37,813 bases of DNA from Brugia malayi. Its lineage: Eukaryota; Nematoda; Chromadorea; Rhabditida; Onchocercidae. The stretch covers positions 1 to 37,813 of the forward strand of contig NW_025062303.1 of NCBI RefSeq assembly GCF_000002995.4. Direction: 5' to 3'. Positions within the stretch are counted from its first letter, which is position 1. Every line of letters starts with the position of its first letter. Shown here in pieces: positions 15,140 to 25,643 of this stretch. Below the pieces are notes generated by a model. That model did no database searches, was not told the DNA's origin, and was given only the letters and a program-made list of their open reading frames with translations. A program made the position numbers and the translations under genes.

Positions 15140-15150
15140 AAGCTTTTTTT
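15140..15150 (+). other. Once-per-unit HindIII site plus T7 run
   Basis: AAGCTT is followed at once by a run of seven T's in total and then AGC. Nearly every copy keeps AAGCTT (copy 1 reads AAGTTT). A HindIII digest of such an array should release a band of about 320 bp with a ladder of multiples. Confidence 0.9.
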
Positions 15151-15254
15151 AGCTGTTTTGGCACTTAATTAAAATTAAAAATGATAAATTAGAACCAATT
15201 TCCTTGTCTAATGTAAGAAAACTATAACAAATTTAAAAATTTTTAAAAAATTCA

Positions 15255-15278
15255 AAATTTAAATTTGAATTTAAATTT
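15255..15278. repeat. AT-only inverted repeat, 11-bp arms, in each unit
   Basis: The left arm AAATTTAAATT (15255-15265) is perfectly complementary to AATTTAAATTT (15268-15278) across a TG centre. It lies inside a stretch of about 75 bp made almost only of alternating A and T runs with A-to-T junctions every 5-8 bp. Such a block should melt or extrude easily. It is kept in all clean copies, shortened or altered in several copies beyond 26 kb, and partly duplicated in copy 109. Confidence 0.85.
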
Positions 15279-15303
15279 AATTTAAATTCTTAAATTGAAT
15301 TAA

Positions 15304-15313
15304 AATCATGATT
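15304..15313. other. Perfect palindrome AATCATGATT in each unit
   Basis: A ten-base perfect palindrome with TCATGA at its centre, present in nearly all units, clean and noisy. It marks the right edge of the A/T-run block. Noisy copies sometimes lose one base (AATCATGATAATTG), and copy 105 reads AATCAGAAAATTG (near 33462-33472). Role unknown. Confidence 0.8.
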
Positions 15314-18292
15314 AATTGAAAGTTTTATTAATTTTGCTGATGAATTTATGCGCAAAACTTAATTACAAAAGCGTATTTTAATATTTAAACTATAAAATGA
15401 CAGCGTAATGTACGACCAGCACTGGTACAATGCACGTAACATAGTCAATTAGGTTCAAAATAAGCTTTTTTTAGCTGTTTTGGCACTTAATTAAAATTAA
15501 AAATGATAAATTAGAACCAATTTCCTTGTCTAATGTAAGAAAACTATAACAAATTTAAAAATTTTTAAAAAATTCAAAATTTAAATTTGAATTTAAATTT
15601 AATTTAAATTCTTAAATTGAATTAAAATCATGATTAATTGAAAGTTTTATTAATTTTGCTGATGAATTTATGCGCAAAACTTAATTACAAAAGCGTATTT
15701 TAATATTTAAACTATAAAATGACAGCGTAATGTACGACCAGCACTGGTACAATGCACGTAACATAGTCAATTAGGTTCAAAATAAGCTTTTTTTAGCTGT
15801 TTTGGCACTTAATTAAAATTAAAAATGATAAATTAGAACCAATTTCCTTGTCTAATGTAAGAAAACTATAACAAATTTAAAAATTTTTAAAAAATTCAAA
15901 ATTTAAATTTGAATTTAAATTTAATTTAAATTCTTAAATTGAATTAAAATCATGATTAATTGAAAGTTTTATTAATTTTGCTGATGAATTTATGCGCAAA
16001 ACTTAATTACAAAAGCGTATTTTAATATTTAAACTATAAAATGACAGCGTAATGTACGACCAGCACTGGTACAATGCACGTAACATAGTCAATTAGGTTC
16101 AAAATAAGCTTTTTTTAGCTGTTTTGGCACTTAATTAAAATTAAAAATGATAAATTAGAACCAATTTCCTTGTCTAATGTAAGAAAACTATAACAAATTT
16201 AAAAATTTTTAAAAAATTCAAAATTTAAATTTGAATTTAAATTTAATTTAAATTCTTAAATTGAATTAAAATCATGATTAATTGAAAGTTTTATTAATTT
16301 TGCTGATGAATTTATGCGCAAAACTTAATTACAAAAGCGTATTTTAATATTTAAACTATAAAATGACAGCGTAATGTACGACCAGCACTGGTACAATGCA
16401 CGTAACATAGTCAATTAGGTTCAAAATAAGCTTTTTTTAGCTGTTTTGGCACTTAATTAAAATTAAAAATGATAAATTAGAACCAATTTCCTTGTCTAAT
16501 GTAAGAAAACTATAACAAATTTAAAAATTTTTAAAAAATTCAAAATTTAAATTTGAATTTAAATTTAATTTAAATTCTTAAATTGAATTAAAATCATGAT
16601 TAATTGAAAGTTTTATTAATTTTGCTGATGAATTTATGCGCAAAACTTAATTACAAAAGCGTATTTTAATATTTAAACTATAAAATGACAGCGTAATGTA
16701 CGACCAGCACTGGTACAATGCACGTAACATAGTCAATTAGGTTCAAAATAAGCTTTTTTTAGCTGTTTTGGCACTTAATTAAAATTAAAAATGATAAATT
16801 AGAACCAATTTCCTTGTCTAATGTAAGAAAACTATAACAAATTTAAAAATTTTTAAAAAATTCAAAATTTAAATTTGAATTTAAATTTAATTTAAATTCT
16901 TAAATTGAATTAAAATCATGATTAATTGAAAGTTTTATTAATTTTGCTGATGAATTTATGCGCAAAACTTAATTACAAAAGCGTATTTTAATATTTAAAC
17001 TATAAAATGACAGCGTAATGTACGACCAGCACTGGTACAATGCACGTAACATAGTCAATTAGGTTCAAAATAAGCTTTTTTTAGCTGTTTTGGCACTTAA
17101 TTAAAATTAAAAATGATAAATTAGAACCAATTTCCTTGTCTAATGTAAGAAAACTATAACAAATTTAAAATTTTTAAAAAATTCAAAATTTAAATTTGAA
17201 TTTAAATTTAATTTAAATTCTTAAATTGAATTAAAATCATGATTAATTGAAAGTTTTATTAATTTTGCTGATGAATTTATGCGCAAAACTTAATTACAAA
17301 AGCGTATTTTAATATTTAAACTATAAAATGACAGCGTAATGTACGACCAGCACTGGTACAATGCACGTAACATAGTCAATTAGGTTCAAAATAAGCTTTT
17401 TTTAGCTGTTTTGGCACTTAATTAAAATTAAAAATGATAAATTAGAACCAATTTCCTTGTCTAATGTAAGAAAACTATAACAAATTTAAAATTTTTAAAA
17501 AATTCAAAATTTAAATTTGAATTTAAATTTAATTTAAATTCTTAAATTGAATTAAAATCATGATTAATTGAAAGTTTTATTAATTTTGCTGATGAATTTA
17601 TGCGCAAAACTTAATTACAAAAGCGTATTTTAATATTTAAACTATAAAATGACAGCGTAATGTACGACCAGCACTGGTACAATGCACGTAACATAGTCAA
17701 TTAGGTTCAAAATAAGCTTTTTTTAGCTGTTTTGGCACTTAATTAAAATTAAAAATGATAAATTAGAACCAATTTCCTTGTCTAATGTAAGAAAACTATA
17801 ACAAATTTTAAAATTTTTAAAAAATTCAAAATTTAAATTTGAATTTAAATTTAATTTAAATTCTTAAATTGAATTAAAATCATGATTAATTGAAAGTTTT
17901 ATTAATTTTGCTGATGAATTTATGCGCAAAACTTAATTACAAAAGCGTATTTTAATATTTAAACTATAAAATGACAGCGTAATGTACGACCAGCACTGGT
18001 ACAATGCACGTAACATAGTCAATTAGGTTCAAAATAAGCTTTTTTTAGCTGTTTTGGCACTTAATTAAAATTAAAAATGATAAATTAGAACCAATTTCCT
18101 TGTCTAATGTAAGAAAACTATAACAAATTTAAAAATTTTTAAAAAATTCAAAATTTAAATTTGAATTTAAATTTAATTTAAATTCTTAAATTGAATTAAA
18201 ATCATGATTAATTGAAGTTTTATTAATTTTGCTGATGAATTTATGCGCAAAACTTAATTACAAAAGCGTATTTTAATATTTAAACTATAAAA

Positions 18293-21200
18293 TGACAGCG
18301 TAATGTACGACCAGCACTGGTACAATGCACGTAACATAGTCAATTAGGTTCAAAATAAGCTTTTTTTAGCAGTTTTGGCACTTAATTAAAATTAAAATGA
18401 TAAATTAGAACCAATTTCCTTGTCTAATGTAAGAAAACTATAACAAATTTTAAAATTTTTAAAAAATTCAAAATTTAAATTTGAATTTAAATTTAATTTA
18501 AATTCTTAAATTGAATTAAAATCATGATTAATTGAAAGTTTTATTAATTTTGCTGATGAATTTATGCGCAAAACTTAATTACAAAAGCGTATTTTAATAT
18601 TTAAACTATAAAATGACAGCGTAATGTACGACCAGCACTGGTACAATGCACGTAACATAGTCAATTAGGTTCAAAATAAGCTTTTTTTAGCTAGTTTTGG
18701 CACTTAATTAAAATTAAAAATGATAAATTAGAACCAATTTCCTTGTCTAATGTAAGAAAACTATAACAAATTTAAAATTTTTAAAAAATTCAAAATTTAA
18801 ATTTGAATTTAAATTTAATTTAAATTCTTAAATTGAATTAAAATCATGATTAATTGAAAGTTTTATTAATTTTGCTGATGAATTTATGCGCAAAACTTAA
18901 TTACAAAAGCGTATTTTAATATTTAAACTATAAAATGACAGCGTAATGTACGACCAGCACTGGTACAATGCACGTAACATAGTCAATTAGGTTCAAAATA
19001 AGCTTTTTTTAGCATGTTTTGGCACTTAATTAAAATTAAAATTGATAAATTAGAACCAATTTCCTTGTCTAATGTAAGAAAACTATAACAAATTTAAAAT
19101 TTTTAAAAAATTCAAAATTTAAATTTGAATTTAAATTTAATTTAAATTCTTAAATTGAATTAAAATCATGATTAATTGAAAGTTTTATTAATTTTGCTGA
19201 TGAATTTATGCGCAAAACTTAATTACAAAAGCGTATTTTAATATTTAAACTATAAAATGACAGCGTAATGTACGACCAGCACTGGTACAATGCACGTAAC
19301 ATAGTCAATTAGGTTCAAAATAAGCTTTTTTTAGCTGTTTTGGCACTTAATTAAAATTAAAAATGATAAATTAGAACCAATTTCCTTGTCTAATGTAAGA
19401 AAACTATAACAAATTTAAAAATTTTTAAAAAATTCAAAATTTAAATTTGAATTTAAATTTAATTTAAATTCTTAAATTGAATTAAAATCATGATTAATTG
19501 AAAGTTTTATTAATTTTGCTGATGAATTTATGCGCAAAACTTAATTACAAAAGCGTATTTTAATATTTAAACTATAAAATGACAGCGTAATGTACGACCA
19601 GCACTGGTACAATGCACGTAACATAGTCAATTAGGTTCAAAATAAGCTTTTTTTAGCAGTTTTGGCACTTAATTAAAATTAAAAATGATAAATTAGAACC
19701 AATTTCCTTGTCTAATGTAAGAAAACTATAACAAATTTTAAAATTTTTAAAAAATTCAAAATTTAAATTTGAATTTAAATTTAATTTAAATTCTTAAATT
19801 GAATTAAAATCATGATTAATTGAAAGTTTTATTAATTTTGCTGATGAATTTATGCGCAAAACTTAATTACAAAAGCGTATTTTAATATTTAAACTATAAA
19901 ATGACAGCGTAATGTACGACCAGCACTGGTACAATGCACGTAACATAGTCAATTAGGTTCAAAATAAGCTTTTTTTAGCAGTTTTGGCACTTAATTAAAA
20001 TTAAAATTGATAAATTAGAACCAATTTCCTTGTCTAATGTAAGAAAACTATAACAAATTTAAAATTTTTAAAAAATTCAAAATTTAAATTTGAATTTAAA
20101 TTTAATTTAAATTCTTAAATTGAATTAAAATCATGATTAATTGAAAGTTTTATTAATTTTGCTGATGAATTTATGCGCAAAACTTAATTACAAAAGCGTA
20201 TTTTAATATTTAAACTATAAAATGACAGCGTAATGTACGACCAGCACTGGTACAATGCACGTAACATAGTCAATTAGGTTCAAAATAAGCTTTTTTTAGC
20301 TGTTTTGGCACTTAATTAAAATTAAAATGATAAATTAGAACCAATTTCCTTGTCTAATGTAAGAAAACTATAACAAATTTAAAATTTTTAAAAAATTCAA
20401 AATTTAAATTTGAATTTAAATTTAATTTAAATTCTTAAATTGAATTAAAATCATGATTAATTGAAAGTTTTATTAATTTTGCTGATGAATTTATGCGCAA
20501 AACTTAATTACAAAAGCGTATTTTAATATTTAAACTATAAAATGACAGCGTAATGTACGACCAGCACTGGTACAATGCACGTAACATAGTCAATTAGGTT
20601 CAAAATAAGCTTTTTTTAGCAGTTTTGGCACTTAATTAAAATTAAAATTGATAAATTAGAACCAATTTCCTTGTCTAATGTAAGAAAACTATAACAAATT
20701 TTAAAATTTTTAAAAAATTCAAAATTTAAATTTGAATTTAAATTTAATTTAAATTCTTAAATTGAATTAAAATCATGATTAATTGAAAGTTTTATTAATT
20801 TTGCTGATGAATTTATGCGCAAAACTTAATTACAAAAGCGTATTTTAATATTTAAACTATAAAATGACAGCGTAATGTACGACCAGCACTGGTACAATGC
20901 ACGTAACATAGTCAATTAGGTTCAAAATAAGCTTTTTTTAGCAGTTTTGGCACTTAATTAAAATTAAAAATGATAAATTAGAACCAATTTCCTTGTCTAA
21001 TGTAAGAAAACTATAACAAATTTTAAAATTTTTAAAAAATTCAAAATTTAAATTTGAATTTAAATTTAATTTAAATTCTTAAATTGAATTAAAATCATGA
21101 TTAATTGAAAGTTTTATTAATTTTGCTGATGAATTTATGCGCAAAACTTAATTACAAAAGCGTATTTTAATATTTAAACTATAAAATGACAGCGTAATGT

Positions 21201-24060
21201 ACGACCAGCACTGGTACAATGCACGTAACATAGTCAATTAGGTTCAAAATAAGCTTTTTTTAGCTGTTTTGGCACTTAATTAAAATTAAAATGATAAATT
21301 AGAACCAATTTCCTTGTCTAATGTAAGAAAACTATAACAAATTTTAAAATTTTTAAAAAATTCAAAATTTAAATTTGAATTTAAATTTAATTTAAATTCT
21401 TAAATTGAATTAAAATCATGATTAATTGAAAGTTTTATTAATTTTGCTGATGAATTTATGCGCAAAACTTAATTACAAAAGCGTATTTTAATATTTAAAC
21501 TATAAAATGACAGCGTAATGTACGACCAGCACTGGTACAATGCACGTAACATAGTCAATTAGGTTCAAAATAAGCTTTTTTTAGCAGTTTTGGCACTTAA
21601 TTAAAATTAAAATGATAAATTAGAACCAATTTCCTTGTCTAATGTAAGAAAACTATAACAAATTTAAAATTTTTAAAAAATTCAAAATTTAAATTTGAAT
21701 TTAAATTTAATTTAAATTCTTAAATTGAATTAAAATCATGATTAATTGAAAGTTTTATTAATTTTGCTGATGAATTTATGCGCAAAACTTAATTACAAAA
21801 GCGTATTTTAATATTTAAACTATAAAATGACAGCGTAATGTACGACCAGCACTGGTACAATGCACGTAACATAGTCAATTAGGTTCAAAATAAGCTTTTT
21901 TTAGCAGTTTTGGCACTTAATTAAAATTAAAAATGATAAATTAGAACCAATTTCCTTGTCTAATGTAAGAAAACTATAACAAATTTAAAATTTTTAAAAA
22001 ATTCAAAATTTAAATTTGAATTTAAATTTAATTTAAATTCTTAAATTGAATTAAAATCATGATTAATTGAAAGTTTTATTAATTTTGCTGATGAATTTAT
22101 GCGCAAAACTTAATTACAAAAGCGTATTTTAATATTTAAACTATAAAATGACAGCGTAATGTACGACCAGCACTGGTACAATGCACGTAACATAGTCAAT
22201 TAGGTTCAAAATAAGCTTTTTTTAGCAGTTTTGGCACTTAATTAAAATTAAAATTGATAAATTAGAACCAATTTCCTTGTCTAATGTAAGAAAACTATAA
22301 CAAATTTTAAAATTTTTAAAAAATTCAAAATTTAAATTTGAATTTAAATTTAATTTAAATTCTTAAATTGAATTAAAATCATGATTAATTGAAAGTTTTA
22401 TTAATTTTGCTGATGAATTTATGCGCAAAACTTAATTACAAAAGCGTATTTTAATATTTAAACTATAAAATGACAGCGTAATGTACGACCAGCACTGGTA
22501 CAATGCACGTAACATAGTCAATTAGGTTCAAAATAAGCTTTTTTTAGCAGTTTTGGCACTTAATTAAAATTAAAATGATAAATTAGAACCAATTTCCTTG
22601 TCTAATGTAAGAAAACTATAACAAATTTAAAATTTTTAAAAAATTCAAAATTTAAATTTGAATTTAAATTTAATTTAAATTCTTAAATTGAATTAAAATC
22701 ATGATTAATTGAAAGTTTTATTAATTTTGCTGATGAATTTATGCGCAAAACTTAATTACAAAAGCGTATTTTAATATTTAAACTATAAAATGACAGCGTA
22801 ATGTACGACCAGCACTGGTACAATGCACGTAACATAGTCAATTAGGTTCAAAATAAGCTTTTTTTAGCAGTTTTGGCACTTAATTAAAATTAAAAATGAT
22901 AAATTAGAACCAATTTCCTTGTCTAATGTAAGAAAACTATAACAAATTTTAAAATTTTTAAAAAATTCAAAATTTAAATTTGAATTTAAATTTAATTTAA
23001 ATTCTTAAATTGAATTAAAATCATGATTAATTGAAAGTTTTATTAATTTTGCTGATGAATTTATGCGCAAAACTTAATTACAAAAGCGTATTTTAATATT
23101 TAAACTATAAAATGACAGCGTAATGTACGACCAGCACTGGTACAATGCACGTAACATAGTCAATTAGGTTCAAAATAAGCTTTTTTTAGCTGTTTTGGCA
23201 CTTAATTAAAATTAAAATTGATAAATTAGAACCAATTTCCTTGTCTAATGTAAGAAAACTATAACAAATTTTAAAATTTTTAAAAAATTCAAAATTTAAA
23301 TTTGAATTTAAATTTAATTTAAATTCTTAAATTGAATTAAAATCATGATTAATTGAAAGTTTTATTAATTTTGCTGATGAATTTATGCGCAAAACTTAAT
23401 TACAAAAGCGTATTTTAATATTTAAACTATAAAATGACAGCGTAATGTACGACCAGCACTGGTACAATGCACGTAACATAGTCAATTAGGTTCAAAATAA
23501 GCTTTTTTTAGCAGTTTTGGCACTTAATTAAAATTAAAATTGATAAATTAGAACCAATTTCCTTGTCTAATGTAAGAAAACTATAACAAATTTAAAATTT
23601 TTAAAAAATTCAAAATTTAAATTTGAATTTAAATTTAATTTAAATTCTTAAATTGAATTAAAATCATGATTAATTGAAAGTTTTATTAATTTTGCTGATG
23701 AATTTATGCGCAAAACTTAATTACAAAAGCGTATTTTAATATTTAAACTATAAAATGACAGCGTAATGTACGACCAGCACTGGTACAATGCACGTAACAT
23801 AGTCAATTAGGTTCAAAATAAGCTTTTTTTAGCAGTTTTGGCACTTAATTAAAATTAAAAATGATAAATTAGAACCAATTTCCTTGTCTAATGTAAGAAA
23901 ACTATAACAAATTTTAAAATTTTTAAAAAATTCAAAATTTAAATTTGAATTTAAATTTAATTTAATTAAAATCATGATTAATTGAAAGTTTATTAATTTG
24001 CTGATGAATTTATGCGCAAAACTTAATTACAAAAGCGTATTTAATATTTAAACTATAAAA
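18293..24060 (+). repeat. Mixed-variant block, copies 58-75
   Basis: Unit starts: 18293, 18614, 18936, 19258, 19580, 19902, 20223, 20543, 20865, 21187, 21508, 21828, 22149, 22471, 22791, 23113, 23435, 23756. Units are still clean (320-322 bp), but the marker after the T run turns from CTG to mostly CAG: CTG remains in copies 61, 64, 67 and 73, while copies 59 and 60 carry the hybrids CTAG and CATG. The TTAAAA-TGAT spot shows all three states: none in 58, 64, 67, 68, 71; A in 59, 61, 62, 66, 69, 72, 75; T in 60, 63, 65, 70, 73, 74. The order is not periodic. Copy 75 ends the clean region with a 14-base internal loss near 23963. Confidence 0.9.
23941..24060 (+). repeat. Clean-to-noisy boundary with a 14-base loss (end of copy 75)
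   Basis: In copy 75 the run TTTAATTT is joined directly to AATTAAAATC, losing AAATTCTTAAATTG. The loss lies between two AATT words, a slippage-type join. Immediately after it, one-base losses begin (AGTTTATTAATTTGCTG, GCGTATTTAATATT) and persist to the end of the window. Copy 75 is only 305 bp. Confidence 0.85.
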
Positions 24061-25643
24061 TGACAGCGTAATGTACGACCAGCACTGGTACAATGCACGT
24101 AACATAGTCAATTAGTTCAAAATAAGCTTTTTTAGTAGTTTTGGCACTTAATTAAAATTAAAATGATAAATTAGAACCAATTTCCTTGTCTAATGTAAGA
24201 AAACTATAACAAATTTTAAAATTTTAAAAAATTCAAAATTTAAATTTGAATTTAAATTAATTTAAATTCTTAAATTGAATTAAAATCATGATTAATTGAA
24301 AGTTTTATTAATTTTGCTGATGAATTTATGCGCAAAACTTAATTACAAAAGCGTATTTTAATATTTAAACTATAAAATGACAGCGTAATGTACGACCAGC
24401 ACTGGTACAATGCACGTAACATAGTCAATTAGGTTCAAAATAAGCTTTTTTAGCTGTTTTGGCACTTAATTAAAATTAAAAATGATAAATTAGAACCAAT
24501 TTCCTTGTCTAATGTAAGAAAACTATAACAAATTTAAAAATTTTTAAAAAATTCAAAATTTAAATTTGAATTTAAATTTAATTTAAATTCTTAAATTGAA
24601 TTAAAATCATGATTAATTGAAAGTTTTATTATTTTGCTGATGAATTTATGCGCAAAACTTAATTACAAAAGCGTATTTAATATTTAAACTATAAAATGAC
24701 AGCGTAATGTACGACCAGCACTGGTACAATGCACGTAACTTAGTCAATTAGGTTCAAAATAAGCTTTTTTTAGCAGTTTGGCACTTAATTAAAATTAAAA
24801 ATGATAAATTAGAACCAATTTCCTTGTCTAATGTAAGAAAACTATAACAAATTTAAAATTTTTAAAAAATTCAAAATTTAAATTTGAATTTAAATTTAAT
24901 TTAAATTCTTAAATTGAATTAAAATCATGATTAATTGAAAGTTTTATTATTTTGCTGATGAATTTATGCGCAAAACTTAATTACAAAAGCGTATTTTAAT
25001 ATTTAAACTATAAAATGACAGCGTAATGTACGACCAGCACTGGTACAATGCACGTAACATAGTCAATTAGTTCAAAATAAGCTTTTTTAGCTGTTTTGGC
25101 ACTTAATTAAAATTAAAAATGATAAATTAGAACCAATTTCCTTGTCTAATGTAAGAAAACTATAACAAATTTAAAATTTTTAAAAATTCAAAATTTAAAT
25201 TTGAATTTAAATTTAATTTAAATTCTTAAATTGAATTAAAATCATGATTAATTGAAGTTTTATTAATTTGCTGATGAATTTATGCGCAAAACTTAATTAC
25301 AAAAGCGTATTTAATATTTAAACTATAAAATGACAGCGTAATGTACGACCAGCACTGGTACAATGCACGTAACATAGTCAATTAGGTTCAAAATAAGCTT
25401 TTTTAGTAGTTTTGGCACTTAATTAAAATTAAAATGATAATTAGAACCAATTTCCTTGTCTAATGTAAGAAAACTATAACAAATTTAAAAATTTTAAAAA
25501 ATTCAAAATTAAAATTTAAATTAAATTTAATTTAAATTCTTAAATTGAATTAAAATCATGATTAATTGAAAGTTTTATTAATTGCTGATGAATTTATGCG
25601 CAAAACTTAATACAAAAGCGTATTTTAATATTAAACTATAAAA

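Larger units (their letters stand above)
15076..15397 (+). repeat. Representative satellite unit (copy 48)
   Basis: A clean unit for reference. Order of parts: TGACAGCGTAATGTACG; dyad; CAATGCACGTAAC; the ATAG marker; AGTCAATTAGGTTC; HindIII site and seven T's; CTG marker; TTTTGGCACTTAATTAAAATT; TTAGAACCAATTTCCTTG; TCTAATGTAAGAAAACTATAAC; an oligo-A/oligo-T block with an inverted repeat; palindrome AATCATGATT; TTTTGCTGATGAATTTATGCG; CAAAACTTAATTAC; AAAAGCGTATTTTAATATT; TAAACTATAAAA. The first 90 bases contain 35 G/C and the remaining 232 contain 34. Five CpGs are present (in AGCGTA, TACGAC, CACGTA, TGCGCA, AGCGTA). The unit start is arbitrary. All reading frames are closed by stops. Confidence 0.95.
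15076..17007 (+). repeat. Run of six apparently identical 322-bp units
   Basis: Copies 48-53 (starts 15076, 15398, 15720, 16042, 16364, 16686) are each exactly 322 bp and share ATAG, CTG, extra A, five A's in CAAATTTAAAAATTTTT, and TTGAAAG. Copy 47 matches except for GTAG. The extra A distinguishes this run from the 321-bp run at 9619-11223. It suggests a different local amplification event, or homopolymer miscalling shared across a stretch. Confidence 0.8.
4493..18292 (+). repeat. Homogeneous core block, copies 15-57 (319-322 bp units)
   Basis: Unit starts: 4493, 4813, 5133, 5452, 5771, 6091, 6412, 6731, 7053, 7374, 7694, 8014, 8335, 8656, 8977, 9297, 9619, 9940, 10261, 10582, 10903, 11224, 11544, 11863, 12184, 12505, 12826, 13147, 13468, 13790, 14110, 14432, 14754, 15076, 15398, 15720, 16042, 16364, 16686, 17008, 17329, 17650, 17972. 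All carry CTG after the T run, and all but copy 18 have TTAAAAATGAT with one extra A. Units lengthen to 321 and then 322 bp as TTGAAAG and the longer A/T runs become the rule. The TAG marker, which makes a SpeI site, occurs in copies 17, 21, 25, 37 and 44; GTAG in 15, 36 and 47; TTAG in 46. These spacings show no fixed period. Confidence 0.94.

Noticed and set aside
15130..15150. GGTTCAAAATAAGC then seven T's, resembling an RNA polymerase III B box and terminator
   Set aside because: Only the first part of the B box (GGTTCAA) matches, the NCC end is absent, and no convincing A box lies at the right distance upstream. There is no tRNA- or SINE-like fold.
15140..15156. Intrinsic bacterial terminator at AAGCTTTTTTTAGC
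   Set aside because: There is no stable G+C hairpin before the T run, and the sequence lies in a non-coding eukaryote-like satellite repeated over 100 times.
15330..15337. CTGATGA, the core word of a hammerhead ribozyme, which some satellites carry
   Set aside because: No GAAA follows within a plausible stem II distance (the following bases are ATTTATGCGCAAAAC). The upstream GAAA is only about 15 bases away, which leaves no room for the other stems, and no complementary stem arms are seen.
15076..15397. CENP-B box in the satellite unit
   Set aside because: Searched by eye for the TTCG....A..CGGG core on both strands of the unit; no CGGG or CCCG exists in it.
986..24060. Higher-order repeat made of several diverged units
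   Set aside because: States at the five variable spots were listed copy by copy and show no fixed period. Identical neighbours are common, the opposite of a higher-order pattern.
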